A stretch of 64,000 bases of DNA, taken from contig CM024183.1 in NCBI GenBank assembly GCA_013433145.1, positions 4,458,001 to 4,522,000 of the forward strand, read 5' to 3'. Below, piece after piece: positions 12,601 through 44,103 of the stretch. The notes under the pieces were generated by a model. The model had not been told where the DNA came from and ran no database searches. It was given only the letters and a program-made list of their open reading frames with translations. A program made the translations under genes and the position numbers. How positions within the stretch are numbered: position 1 is the stretch's first letter; every line of letters starts with the position of its first letter. The DNA is from Ascaris suum. Taxonomy: Eukaryota; Nematoda; Chromadorea; Rhabditida; Ascarididae.

Positions 12601-15600
12601 TGCATACGATAAAAGTGGGTCTTGGGTTTCAAAGTAAATGAGCGCGGTGAACCAGTGACAACTTGCAAGCTTCATTTCAAAATCGCAACGATTCCGCTTG
12701 CACCTTAACAGAGGTGGCAGTACTTTCTGTCGTCTCCTTTCGTGTTACTGCAGCTTTCTTTGTAAAATAAAATTTAACTTAAACCCGCAGTCATCTAAAT
12801 TGGGTGGGGTTGGAAGGGTGAAAGTGTTCATCCGTATGAGTCAGGTGTGCCCGGCAAACGACGAGTCATTAATTTCATTTGTTGACGCTCTTTCAAATGG
12901 CCTATCTTGCGCAAACATGGAAACTTCTTGTACTTTATCTAGGACTAAAATACCTCATATGGGAACTGAAAATATCTGTGCTGTTCCATCGCAGCTGCCA
13001 GTGAAACTTGCATTCGGATTTCTTTGCTTCTTTAATAATACTATTCCAAACAAGGAATAATGATTACACTCTTGGCGTTCCAAAAAGTATACTGCAAATG
13101 ATCCCCGTCGCACAGCTCAGCAACACAGACTGATTGGTGCGTGAGAAATCCTTTGCGTGGTATCATAACTGTCACAGAGTAGTTTTGAGAAAAAATGATA
13201 GCACTGGCCGCCTAATAATTAAGATTTTACCCCGATATTGGAGCGCAGGAATGTGTGTCAAAAATTTTCAACATCTCAGTCGCAAACATATAGAAGTCGA
13301 TGACGGTGCATGAAGCGTTCCAAGAAGGAAAAAGAGATTTTAGCCTTTCTTGAACGAGGAATATTTCAACAACTTGAATGGGATTTTGGTGCTAGCCAAG
13401 ATGAAATTTCCGTTCTTGAATTCCGCAGCACTCACTGATCGGCAGCCTTTATTGTTCGATGGATATAATATGTTCGACGTTCACATTGCAAGTGAGCTCT
13501 CCGCGAAGACCGCTACAGTTTTGTTTTCTCTCCACTTGGGGAATTTGAAATAGATCGAGATTGAAGATAGCATAGAAACTTGAATCGCTTTGCTCGTGTT
13601 CAAAATTAGATGTTAGGGTCGAGTGGATTCTATTGGTCAAGCAATATATGTTATTCATGGAGCAATAATCACATTCGCATCAAAAATTCATATCTGAACG
13701 TCCTATCACTTAAATTGCAAACCACGATTGCCATTGCGCTAATACTCATGATGTTTTCGAAAACATTACTCTCAACTACAATACTGAATTATAGATGAAT
13801 CTCTGCGTTTAAATCTAAATGTTTCATGGCACATAACCACTATTGAAATTCTCGCTCTGAAAATTGGTAGGAAAACCATCCCGAGTTCATTAAGCAAAAA
13901 AAAAAAATCACGCAAACAACTTCACAGGAAATTCCCATAAAACCGATACGAGCTCACTTCTCAGTGAGCTTTATGCGTATGAATGCACAACAGGAATACA
14001 TTTTCAATTATACTTTTATATAAATGCGAGCGGAATTTGTAGTCATTGCACGCATTCTATAAAATGCCGTTGTTTTCTAGCAAAAAAAAAAATCTCTCGC
14101 ATCGTTTTCGAGCCGGCTAAGATTCCATCCAACCGGTCAAGTACATAATGAATTCTGTCGAATGGGATGACGTTCCAGATATATCATCATCTTTAATGAA
14201 GAGTGTGGCAAGAATGAGCATGAAAGAGGTAGTCACTTGTTTAGCGCTAGGCTATTCTCCTCGGATTCTCTGCATAACGGATTTGAAAAATACGGTGGCA
14301 AGTTTTAGAAAACACTGACTCTTTTATAAATATATAAATATAATAAATACACTGACTTTAAATAGGTGACCCTCTAGGAAACTGGCTTATCTTACCCTCT
14401 TCACTAGCTCTCGCAGCTAACAACAGCTGTTTTGCAACGAGGACAACTTATCGTGATGGTTTGCTAGCATCCTCCGAAGCATATAACGTGAAGGACTTGA
14501 ATCGTGTACCGTGAAGAACCGGTGAAATTTTCGCTCACAGGCCATCTCTTGGTCATATAAATATGCTTGGCCAAAACCTTTACACCTGTATTACACATGT
14601 ACTTCACAAGGCCCCTCTTATTTTCATGCAGCATTTTGCTTGCAAGCCCTTCATGCGGTCATATTTGCATAACAGCATTTCATTGAAAATGACTGCGCAC
14701 CCCTCATTTCTCAGGTTACTTGCAAGCTGTTAAAAAACAGGTGAGTCCTCCACAATGATATATGCTGGCTGCAAATCAGAGTGCGCAGTCTTGAGAAATT
14801 AGTTTTGAGAACACATAAATATCACAGGCTCTATATATGGGATTTGGACATTTGGCGCACTGATAGCGATATATGGCATTTTAATCCGAACAATGATGAC
14901 CTTTGGGGGGTTAGCGGCGTGCTCATAACCCTGGTTTCATTCGGGTCATTAAACTGCCTTAAATAAAGCCAGACTGCATATTTTGAACTGCAGTTGAATT
15001 TTCTCAGTCGAATTTAATGTTATGCACGCCTCTGATCACATTTGAAGACAATTTCCTTTTATGCAATCATAGGAACAGATATCATTGGCGCAATAGAGGA
15101 GTGGATAAGAGCAAAATCTGACATTTCGATTTGCCTTTAGAGAATAAAATGTCGTCGACGAAGGTGCACCCAATAGACACATGAATAATGCTTAATGAAA
15201 AGGTCCTTATACAAAATGAGAGCACGGTATCTTTCGCGATAAGAAAAAAGATGCACGGACTCAACGCCTTCTATGGAAATGTCTCTAATGCTCTAAAGCG
15301 TGCTTCGGTCGAAATTCTACACCTATACCGTGAATTAAAAACACACACAGGGTGGACATTTTTTGACTGCCGGTCTCTGTCACGTTCTTCACAACGAATA
15401 AACCAAAGTAAAGTTTTTCTGCACGTTTTACATTCATCATTCTTGAGATGTTTAAAAGGAAATCATGTGTTAATATAGAATGACCTGCGTAGTGGTGGTG
15501 ATCGAAAAGATGGTGACAATGGCCAGAAGTAACGGCAGCAGCATCACGGCGACGCGATTTCACGATAGGCGCGTCTGAAGTCGATATGAGAAACTCAGCG

Positions 15601-15717
15601 AACAGCGACACTTTAGAAAATTTGAGCCTGGATCACTAATCAATCTAATTATTGCAGTACATCTCTCAATTAGCTCAATTTATACACTAATCGTCACCAT
15701 TTTTCTATCGTACAAAT

Positions 15718-15742
15718 TTTCTCGAAGAATTTCTTCGAGAAA
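15718..15742. repeat. Perfect 12-bp inverted repeat with 1-nt spacer
   Basis: TTTCTCGAAGAA is followed by one T and then its exact reverse complement. The arms hold two TTCnnGAA units, half of a heat-shock-element pattern, but the full alternating 5-bp spacing is not met. It is intergenic with no nearby gene to regulate. Confidence 0.6.
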
Positions 15743-17060
15743 GAGCATTTTCACGCATTTAAAAAGATCTTTTTAGAGACTGGAAAAAAGACAGTAACAG
15801 CTTAGCGGTTATGTCTGATTTGCTCACTGCTCATATGCAATCTTCTTTCTGTCTATGCGATAAATGCTCGCTATCATCGTCACTTTCAAAATATCTGCGT
15901 ATACAGCAATTAGATACTTTTGTTATCCACAGAGGAAATTTTGCCTTGTGCGAAAGAATTTTCTCGAGGCATCTTTAAGTTGCAAGAAAGAAAAACTTTC
16001 CGATTACAGACAGCATCAGACAAAACTGGCACAAAAACTTGTTTGACAATAATTTCACTTATTTCGGTAATGATAGTCTTGCAAGCGAGACTGAAATCTG
16101 CCTATGCTGCAAAAAAAGAGATTGTTGTAACGCAATGAGCAAAACACTCATTCTGCTGAAAAGTTCCGGTAGTAGTTTGGAGAAATAGGGAAAAGCTCAC
16201 AGTCGCGACGGGAAAATCGAGGAATCTTCCACTTATTCGAAAGTTTGATTATAATAGCAAAATAACATCAAGTGAGGATACAGATTATTGTCCCGTGGTC
16301 ATATGCGCTCGCCTTCTTTTCCTCTGTGAGTGATTATCCTCTACCAATTTAGATGACTACGGTAGCTAAGCCATGAATTAAAAACCATTGTTATCGAAAG
16401 GGAAAGCACTTACACCAGAAAATTCTCCTCAAGCATCAAATTTGATAAAATTCAGAGAAGTTTTTCATGAGTTGTGCTGAAGACTTTATATTTCGTTGGT
16501 AATGACGAAAAAAGTGACAACAAGTGAAGACGGGTTAGAGTGAGTGAATGCACTGGGGTGACAGACGGGCCACTCTGGCGGATTAATGGGTTTATATCGA
16601 AATAAGAGTTTTAAAATAAAGCGTTATCTGTCATGAGACAGTCTCATTGTGGTCAAAACGAAGATCAGGAAAAGATAGAACAGAATAAAAATAGTCTGAT
16701 AACAAAGATAACTGAAGTGGCATAATTGTCAGAATGCATGCGGTAATCGGGAAAAATCCTGAAAGTGTGGATATATCGGATAATTTGGACAGGATAAAGC
16801 AATGGCAACATATATCAAGACAGTGAAAGCAACGATCGCAATTGTAATGCTGCTCTGCTCACACATTTTGAGTAGCTCAAAGAAGGATAATAGGAGAATA
16901 CCTTGTGAGGGATCAAAGCTCTCACCGAGCTACATAAAATTTGGATGAGGGAGGGGCGAGAATAAAGTGTTAAGAAAGCTAGTAATATTGCGATAGCAAT
17001 TAGATGATCCTCGGGAGTGATTGCAGTTCAAGCAAAGCGCATTACAACTCGCTTTATGAG

Positions 17061-17157
17061 TCCTATGACAGCATAATTACAATGCATTTGGGAAGGTCCT
17101 ATGAATCCTATGACAGGGAATGACAGTATATGCCACACTGATGCATTTGGGAAGGTC
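17061..17157. repeat. Imperfect tandem duplication
   Basis: Two blocks recur in the same order: TCCTATGACAG (17061 and 17106) and ATGCATTTGGGAAGGTC (17082 and 17141), with different sequence between them. This is a local duplication of a roughly 45-50 bp unit. Confidence 0.75.
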
Positions 17158-20100
17158 ACTAAGTCAACGAGAAATGTCGCTACGAGCGATTAGGCAAAAC
17201 TTAATCGTGCTTTCATGTCTAGTAGATGTTCAGGATGGTTGAAACGGTGTGCGCGGAACGGCGTGTGGCATATGGTATCAATGCCAACAGAGAGAAAAAC
17301 TCGGCACCAATATCGAATGGGCTAATATTAAGAGCGAGAAGGGATCAGATTCGTAGTAGAGATTGATGTGATGGATGACGTCGAAAGATCTGTTATGTAA
17401 AACGACTTATAAAAGCTTTGCTATGGGAAGCAAAAAAGCTGAGAATCAGCGAAAGAATTAATGATAAAATTTATGAAATCATAGTCAACAAAACCACAGT
17501 GTTTAATTTGTTGAGAAAATTCATGACAACTTTGGGAAAGAGGCTTATATTTCTTGTTGCAAGACACTCTCGAATAGCTTCTTTCGTTAAAATCAACGAA
17601 ATTTCTGCATCTTCACGTGTTTGGGAAATACCACAACGACTGAAAATTTGCTCGCCCACAGGGCGTTGAAAAATTTAGCGCTATAATCAGTTCTTCCTTT
17701 TTGAGCATTGTGGTGCAGCCTTGATATCGTAAGCATTCGTGTGGACGTTTGAACTTTTGCAGTCATCAGAAGGAAGAGCAATAGGGGTGGAAATGGTTGG
17801 AGCAGTGGGGATTGCAATTAAGGATTCTTTATTTGCTCCTTAAACTGCATCACAGATTAAGCTTCATTCCAGTCGACTTTCTATAAACAAACATAATTTT
17901 TTTTGAAATACCATCGCTCTCACCCTCACTACCATGCAAATGCTACCTTGATTATGTAGGTTACTTATCAAAAGCTGGAGGTAAAAAACTCGAGCGATTT
18001 AGCACACATCGATTCATTATCATATCGACTCACCACTTTGCAATGATTCTATAGGCATTTGAAGGAGGAAATATTGTGACGCACTTTACACCGATCGAGC
18101 AGCCAAAAATTTTTGTAAACGGTCTGAACCCTCGATAGATTCCACGCACTTACAAATACACAGACCCGTACTCGCTCAAACACATGCATACAGATGTGCA
18201 CAGAATGCTGGAGATAGTATCGCGCAATTACTACGGCAGAACGAAAACGCCTAGAAATCGAAAGCAGCGCATTTGAGCCAATGCGCAAGTATCTTCTCTT
18301 TGTGCATCTATATTTGTCTGGGCTTCGCAGCACATATATTCCTACTTCGTTTCAAAGCGGTTGGTGAGGACGACGAGCACAGATGCGGAGGGACGAGCTT
18401 TGGTGCTCACTATAAATGGCAATCTATCGAAGGCATGTGCATACAACCACGCGAAATTTCAGCCAGCTTTTCGAACGAAACTGAACCTTGTTTAAATCAG
18501 TGACGTTGCGACCGCCCACCTGGGACATATTGTGGGTTTCGTTGGTGGCAGTTCCAATCTGGTCTTATAAAATTAGTACTGAAATGTGCTGCCGACAAAC
18601 GATTACTTGTATCGCTTTCGTAGCCTGACCACTGCACACTAATGGCTTCAGAATGGTTTAATGGAAAGCTTAAACCGAGTCAATGCTACGAGAAATTCCT
18701 GTATTCTGGGTGCGAGACACAATGCTGGATCTTTCTATGCAGCATCGCTTTGCAATGCAGAATAACCTCTTCTTATTGGAGTGCTTGAGAGAGTTATAAA
18801 GTTCAAAGGTTTGGAAACTTCTCATTTTATTTCTAAGTCTTGAAGTGGGGAACATTCAAAAACGATATCAACGCGGACAGTAGGGAAGAGTACAACGTTC
18901 GGAAGGGAATAACCGGACGAATAGATGTTGAGTGCGTGAGTGCAGCAGTGGAGCGAACAACGAAACAACTTAGCCGCATTTCGAAAGCTGAAGGAGCGAG
19001 TGCATTAGTGATATCGGCAGGAATCACATTCCAGGCTCATATAACAGGAAACAAGAGAGTGTGCAGAGTATTGTTTATGCTGCAACATTTTTTTTTTTGC
19101 ACTGCTGGAACTGATCACCACTTCCAATGCAAGGAGTGGTAAGCTGAAATATTTCTAAAAGCGGAATGTGGGAAAGTCGCGCACAATTCCACAGTAAAGA
19201 AGGGAGCCATACTTCAGCCATACTTGAGCTTACGATATTCCAATGATTCCAGGCTAAATATTTTTAATCTCATAGTATAACTTAGCTGATATGGACTACC
19301 ATAAAGTATGCGAGAAGCAGCATGAATAAAACGATCGTGTCTGAAATCAGAAAAAGAACAAGGAGATTATGCAAGAATCCAGTATTCCAAAATGGGTCGG
19401 CGGCAAGTGATGAAGGCTTTAAGGTGATGTTCAGTTCACCTTTGGCGCAAAACGCGAAAAAGGCTGTTTACAATTTTCGATGGTTCCGCAGCAATAGTGG
19501 AACTTCAGCAATTGCAACTTTCACTGAAGTTTGAGGTCAATTATAATACCAAGATCATGAACATTGTCTATAGTAGAAAGAATTTCAGCTCCCAGCATCA
19601 ATATATGTTCATGCCGAAAATTGATAAGAACCACATAACTTTTATCACGAGGAGTATTCAACTAGCATGGTTTCGATCAGTACTCTTGCGAAATAAGGAA
19701 TTCTTAAGAAGATTGTAAGAAACAACACCGACACACCAGAAAGCATATCATAAAGCAATCTATAAGCTATCACTCGCTCAGTTTCGTTTAGATCTTCGCG
19801 TTCACTGCAAGAAACAGCGCAGCGCTTGTCTTGTTGTGTACTAAATTCTTCAGCGATTCTTTACATTCAGAGACGCTCTGATTGAACTCCAACGATCCAA
19901 GATATGTTCTATAAAACTTTGCCGAATCCAAACACGCTCAGTAGAGTAAAAAGAAAAATTTTGTGGGATTGAAGAATCACCGAAAGTCTTCGTTTATATT
20001 TCACCTGTATGAGTGCGATTTTGTTAGCTTATAGGTGAATTTTGTTGAGGGAAAGCGCATTGTTGGCGTGTATTCATCTGCCTTTATATTTTAATTTTCC

Positions 20101-23100
20101 ATCCGCTGTGCTCGTTCGAACACAGTTTATGCGTTGGCTACGAGACCCATCATAATTTTCGACTTTCCACATTATCCTGGCATCCCTCTATCCTACACGC
20201 TCTAATATAGCACATTTTTTTATATGATGAAATTTAATGTTAGAAATCTCCTTAAGAATCCTCGAAGGAGAGCGCATTCGAAGTTGTAAAAACTGGCCAG
20301 AAGATTTTGTTCGCCACTTTGAGTGGTCTTCAAGCGACCGAATGACTACGCATCATATTTTTGATCTACTCAGCTTACATGAAACCCTTTTAAATTAGGT
20401 GATCCATCGTGTCTCAGCTGCTTTCATCGTTTGAACATTGAGTTACGGCTATAAACGATGGCATTCAAATTGAAATGGTTCGGATCGAATATTCAAGGGC
20501 GTTTAACTTCTCCTGTCATGAGCAGCTGTTCAAATAACTCGAAATATACGGGTTACTGAGTCCCTATCGAACTCGATTGAAGGACTTCTTGCTGGGAGGG
20601 CGAGACGGAATACGAGAGTTACTGTCAGCTCTGATGTAGTGAACGACGTGCGTCATTTCGGGATCCCTTTTCCTCAAAATGCTTATTAACTGTGTCTGTT
20701 ATGTGCTACTGTAAACCTTTCGCTCACCACTAGAAAATTTACAGCTCTCTTGTTGATTCTGTGATTGGTCTCCATGTGCCACAGAAGCATCTTTGTGCTT
20801 TCAGAGCGTCGTCGGAAATCGAGCCGTTAGATGTTTCATGAAGCCAATGGAACGTCGTGGATATGTTTCCCATTTTGAGTGCTTTCTGGGGTTGCGCAAT
20901 GAATGTCGTCCAATGAAACCGGTGATGTAGACCTCGCGTGAAAAACTGTTCAGATAATTATCGGCAAAAGCTTCCTCAACTCCAAACGCCCTACCAGTGC
21001 TTTGAAAACTGCTGGAAAGCGTTCATAGTATACTGTTGCTCATTGGTTTAATAATGTTTTTAGTTTTACTCATTCTGGATTCGTTCGCTGCCAAACGCAA
21101 CACAGTTAACTGTTGGACCGGTCGAGTGTGCCTGACTCTTATATTTGAAACTGAGTACTAAGCAAAGTGATTTATAGTTTCGATTTTTTTTTCGAAGCTC
21201 CAAAATTTTTTGTATTGATGCAGTTTCATTGGTCAAGTTGAGAGCATCCAGTAATAGATACCTTCTTGTTCAACGAACAAATCAAATCTGAAGGGCGAAC
21301 TGTCCGATCGATTAAACAGTGTTGACGAAACCAAAACGTTTAGAATCAGACTTGTGTTCTTATCGCTGATGACTTGGATCGTGCAATGCCATTCGCCCTC
21401 TACCTACTTCAGCTAAAGTATGCCACGATGCGGCAATGACTTGTGATGCTCATGCAGCAGAAGTCTCACATTCGATTGCGACTGTGCGCGTTGACTGAGC
21501 CACCAACTATAGTCTTTGATGAAGTCAAATGGCAGCTAGATCAACAGTTTGACCAGGAATCTTTGCGAAAATTGACCTCTCGAAGATATTGTGAAATGGC
21601 GGCCTACTTTATTACCGTTCATATTTTATCTCTAGTATTTTTCTTTCCGGTGCAAACTGGTCCGCCAATCGATTTTGCTGAAGTTTTCTTAAGCTTAAAA
21701 CTCGACCACCTATTTTTAGTTCTTTAAAATAATTCGACGCAGAAAAAATCGAGAAGTCAGGAAAGAATATGAGCGAAAACTCGTTTGTTTTGCCTTGTTA
21801 CTCATTCCGTTGACAAAAATTTAGACTCGGTTTTGATTGAAAAAATTTCATTATGAAGAAAATGACAGGCAATTGGCAGATTTCTCGATTATGTTCACTT
21901 TGCTATTCCGAGCATTTTCGGGCAGTTAAAATGCTCAGTCTGAGAAGAGAGAAGAGGAGCTTTTCCCGTCCGACGATTGATAAATTTCGACTTTAAACGA
22001 GTGGATGGTTATCCTTTTCCCAGATTAAACTGTAGGGCCGGCATCACGACTTTTACGCCGCAAATTCAGCTTGAAGCCAGAGTGTTCTGTCAGACTTGAA
22101 CCTGCGGCTCACCGCGAGACAGCTACCCACTGCGGAAAACACTTCAATGATGCAGTCAGGACGATGCAACCCTGAATATGAGTGCTTCATTCTTGGCAAA
22201 CAGTGGACTGTTGAGAGCAGAATTTGAAATCTTGCCCTTTTTAATAATAAAAGCTTTCTTTACAAAGCACACATCGAGGACCAGTATATCGGCATACCTG
22301 CAATATAAGTATACTTTATTGAGCGTTTAAATGCAAGATGCTTTCACCTATAATGCGAGCAATGAAAAGCTGCACTAGATTGAGGCTCCAATATGCAACG
22401 ATAGCCTGGGACATTTATCGCAGATAAACTTATAGAAAAACCTCAGACTTCCACACAAACATAGCAGTGTGGAACAATAATCTGTGATGTAAAGATTGAA
22501 GATCACTGAGGCTGTGGATGGTAAGAGAATAAAGCAAGACCGGACAAATAGCATTTAAAATCAATTCTCCGCAGTCACTGAGGAGGATAGATGAACTACT
22601 TGGTGAATGTTTCTAGCTAGCACATAATCAGAACCTGCTCAAATATAAAAAACCGCACGGTCATTTCACCAGGCCGCGTTTCCTTCACACGAAACTAGCA
22701 TACGGCTGTGCTAAATAACACTGTTACCATTAGCACTTTTAGAGACATTTAGAGAGTGACTAGCATCTGTTCTAATTGGTGGCTGGCAACAAAACCAGAT
22801 GAATTCGAAATACTACTTTAAAAGTTGTGCTTTCATCCTCCGCCATTTCCACATATCTCCTATTGTTGTCGATTATAAATTCGATTTTCAAGCCTTTTTC
22901 CGAGTGCTCTCATATAGCCGTTGAGGAGAGTCATGCAGCTTCTACTTATCTACCTCGTATCCCTTGAATGCCTTTGAGGACAAAGCCAGCAAATTGCATG
23001 AAATGAAATGTTGACACTATCGTTAGCTTTCGCTAAACGTTGTTTTCATTCCACTATGGCAATGAAACTTTCCTGGAAAAGAAAAGCGCACCTTATGGAA

Positions 23101-23251
23101 AATTTACTGTATTATTTTTATGCACGAGAATTACGAAGAGCATTTAAGACATGGAATTCGAAAAGGAAACATGCAACAGTTTTCCTTGAAATTCCGTTCA
23201 CCATACTAATACACCGGTCTATTCCATATATTTTTTCAATTTTTCATCTCT

Positions 23252-23274
23252 CCCCCCACCCCCCACCCCCCACC
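23252..23274. repeat. C-rich microrepeat, six Cs plus A, three units
   Basis: Three runs of six C separated by single A residues. The minus strand has three G6 tracts with 1-nt loops and could fold as a G-quadruplex. It is intergenic. Confidence 0.85.
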
Positions 23275-26200
23275 TGAATAGTGATACAAACTCTTTGCTA
23301 GCGAAACACCACGACTACAGTACGTCTCACTTGCGAAGGGCAAGGCCATATTGGTCTATGATGATCTCTTAATGAAAATTTGAATTGATTTTTAGCTCAA
23401 AGATTGCGAACAGCCTGCAGATTGCGCAATAGCATAAGCTTAATGACAAGAACTGTTGACTTTGAAAACGTTAGTTTTGATTTGAAACTTTGGCTTGAAA
23501 CAAAAGACGTCTTGTCTTTGAAAAACCACGTTGGTGCCTACAACTACATTGCGATGGAAAACATGATGTTTGTTCAGTGCATCGACAAGGGAGGATGATG
23601 AGACTTTTGTGGAGTGAGAAGATATCCTTCTCAAATCCGGCTTCCCCGCCATCCCCTGCATGATCGGCGTGGAGAGACAGGCTCATCCGGCGTGTTTTCA
23701 AGTCCTGTCTCATTCGCTGCTGATTTCTACATTCATCTTTGCACACTATTGTTAAACTGATTAGGCGCCGTGCAGCTTGAAAGAAATCTCCAATGCATAT
23801 GCAAATGTGACCTGATTATGTTTGCATTTCAGCCGGCATTCATATCCACACATAAAAACAGCCAATTTTGGTATCAACTATATTCAGTGCAGAAAATTTC
23901 TCAGATGACATTCTTGATGATTTTCCATGATCTCACCATTCACAATGGAGGCTGATACTGACCGTTAAATAAACGCTACTGAACACAACATTTTGTTTGC
24001 AGCAATCTCGCATTCGGATTATTTTCATTCAGTATTTGAGTCGCGTCGTTACCTGAGACAAGAAGAAGAGCGTGTTCTGAGAGGTTTTACGAAGGAAGCG
24101 CATTTATCTGTGACCTTCTCATTAAGCACCGTGAAAGTGATTGCCACCGGTGCATTTCTTAACTTCCTCAAACCGGTTTCAGTTATTGTTGTGACTGAAA
24201 GCGTTCAAATTCGTGACGTACGATGCTTAGTTGCTCATAACCTCCGTGATGTCGTACTTGCTTTGCCACCTCATCATGTCTTCTTACCATGCAGTTAAAT
24301 ATGCACTAAGCATTTGTCGGAAATGTTCGTGCATAGAAATTACATCTTTCCACCTGCAAACATTTTCTCATCTTGAAGGGAAGACTTTCTCATTGTCCAT
24401 TCCCCGTGAATAAAATTTCAGCAATTCTTCAAGCACTTCGCAAAGACAGTCCAATGATGTCCATCGCTGAGGTCCGCACCCGTACTAAAGGCTCGCTCAA
24501 TTCTGAACTCTGAGTCCATCGAAATAGAGGAAATAAAACCTACGTTCTTTAGCTCGCTTTCTACCTGCTGACGAAAAACCAAAAGTCACTGACCAATGAT
24601 GTTTTGCGAAAATTAATCTTCTGGATTTTTAGTAAGCGAAGCTTTGGTTCTTGATAAATTGGCGCACTTGCGGGTGTCATAAGGTGGTGCTTCTTTGAAA
24701 ATTTGCAGTTCGCTTGTCGTTGAGAATGGAGTTTATAATTGAGCTATTTTAGCCGTTCTTGAGGGTAGATCAGTAGGCTGCTAAAGACGATTATGGTAGC
24801 TCAGGTTATTCTTGGCTCAGATACAAAAAATGTGCCATAGGCACTCTGGCACTCTGTCTCCGATCATTTATGCAGAAACCTGACTCGGCTCGTGCATTAG
24901 CTGCTCCCGCAACGGCTTTAGGAACTAGATCACTAAAATATGAGAAGCTTCGTGAACGCTGTAAGACCACTTCATACGGCACTGTCAAGGTATTGAAGCA
25001 AGGTTGTCAGCAGAATGATCCATCAGCTATTAGATTGAAACTGATTTTACCAGCAAGTTATGGAGTCTCGTGGGCTGAACAGCACAACGTCCTGTAACGT
25101 GGTTAAGTGAGACCATTCAAAGCAAATCGCATATTCGAAACCTAATTCACATCTTCATCCTGTCGTGTCATCATTCTGTTATATTTTCTTGCGAAACCTA
25201 CAGACCTTCTTCGTTTAGAGGGTGCAACCGGAGGTAGATAAACCTTTTTGTGCGCATTTGCGAAAAAGACCTCATCTTAGCTTTCTTCACCCAGCTATAT
25301 CCTCTGGCATGATCCGCCCGACCTACCCATTGAAACTGATTGCTGAATACTGTCGAAGGATTTTTCGCACCTCATTCAGGGGTATAGGCATCAACTGCCA
25401 TCATTTTGTTACCGATGCCTAATATAAGTAATGGTTTAGAGATCCATAACCTTGCGCATCGAATTCTCGTTCGTGACATCATCGTTTTGCAATAAACGAT
25501 GTTTGTAGAAAACCGCACAAATATTCGCTAGTTAATCTGCTCCCATCTGTACGCAATATTATGCGCCTTTTTTTGCCTGTTTATTTAGCATTGCTGGGAC
25601 CTTTATGTTTATACGCCTATGACAAAACATCGAAGCATCGCTTACGCAGCGTGAATTATTGCTGTGTTCTTCACTTTGTTCTTTACTACCGCGCAGAACC
25701 ATTCTTAATCGCTTGTAGCCGCGAACGATGACGTGGAGCAGTTCGTTATGTTTCTCGTGCAGTCTTATAGTTAATTGCTTTCTTGAGAGAGTTATAGCGG
25801 GAAAAATGCTTCCACTCAATTATGCTGAAGTTGAGATTAAAAGAAAAGTACACTGTTCACCTTGTCAGCTTAGCTCACTGTGATTCCTCTAAAAAGCATG
25901 GCAGAAGTACTTTCTTTCTGCGAGCTTATCACGATTCTATAAGGGGATTTTCCTTTCGTCTTCTATCGAGGATTCCCTTTTCGAACCTTATTCTTAAAAT
26001 ATTTTCGTGAAAGTTACAGGTTTAGCGGTATGGATTTAATATGCAAGAATGGGAAGCCTTTTATCAGCAGCAATTTTGGTTGCAACTAGCTGAAAGTGAG
26101 TTTATTGGGCAATAACATCTGAGCATCAATTGTTGTTTGAAAAATCCACTACTAGACAACTGCCGCTAACTGAACTGTATTGAACAAAACCAAGATTCAC

Positions 26201-27179
26201 CAATGCTTACTAACTACTGATTCGAAATGCAAGAAACTAGTGGAAATTCAGGAAGCCTACTGATGCGAAAGCAAATCCTCAAATGGCAAGCAACTGTCAC
26301 AATATGGGTGAATTAGTGGCGAACTGTGGTGACTACATTCTGCCACTTATAATATGCTCGCATGAATTAGACGTTAAATTCATCAGTAATATCTAATGCG
26401 TCTATGCTCTTTTTTTAGTTTCTGCAAGTTGTAAAGGTAGAAACACACCGTTTGATTTAGAGTCATGTCACTGCGCACCAAAAGGCGTGTACCTGTGCAA
26501 GCTGTGAACGGCGATGAGATTTTGAGGTTGGGACGCAGGTCGCAAGAGTCATGTCACTGCACACCAACGGTGAGGCATGTGAAAGAACATGCATCCTTTT
26601 CAAATGATCAGGTTCTGCAGGAGCTATTGGAATATCATGGTCGCATGAAGCAACTAAAAACTTCGGAATTCAAAACCTCACATTTCAGAGGTCCCAAACC
26701 TTGGAAACGTTGGCGCGATTCCTGAGAGTCACTGAAGTCGGATGCTTACAAACAATTTTTGAGCACTTCGAACTCCCTATGCCTTCGCAGTTGGATCCCT
26801 CCAACGAAATGTTTACGCTGACCTTTACTAGCGTGAGAGATGAGCAAGTTTTTCCGCCGAAGATTTGTTGAACTTCACGAAGTTTATCCGAAAATATGTC
26901 TTTAGCATTGTGCCATCGGTGCCGTGCATTCTGACAGCAGGTCTTTCCTCTGACTTGAAGTGGAAAAGCGCACTTTGTTGCCATCTCCTTAGTGCGCTGA
27001 TTCGCTCGCTTACCTTCGAGGAGCATAAACCGGCGGAATCTCTCACTACAAATTGTTCAAGGTTGATAACTTCGATGAATTTTACAGCTTTGGAAGTCGT
27101 AGCTGCAGTGAGTGCGAAAGAAGCCGTTCATATAATCGCCATATTCTTTTTTTTTTCATAGAGAACAATAACAACGATA

Positions 27180-43877
<16,698 letters not shown>

Positions 43878-44103
43878 TTACCGCCAGCGAAACCCAAAAC
43901 TTTGCACCTCTTCGTGGGTTTCTGTGGTATTCGTCCTCCACGTAGGGTGGCGCTCGTAGCTTCCCACCCAACAAGAAAGCCCAAAATATAGCGATCAATC
44001 AGTCACCGTGCAGCAACGAGTATACAGTGAGTCGAATAATACATATAACTTCGCTTCGACGCATCACGGTTTGTCTCATACAACCGAAGAAGTTGCAGCG
44101 GAT

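Larger units (their letters stand above)
6643..27179. other. Intergenic region between convergent neprilysin and sup-9 genes
   Basis: About 20.5 kb with no gene I can support. Stop-free runs are at most about 120 codons on either strand and none shows a recognisable family, apart from a weak fatty-acid-elongase-like stretch near 9800-9935. GC-richer patches lie at about 9960-10250, 18840-19060, 24840-25100 and 26460-27060. The last of these would fall in the sup-9 3' UTR if the signal at 26101 is used. Low-complexity C-rich DNA and a short direct repeat are listed separately. No tRNA or intact transposon is visible. Confidence 0.6.
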
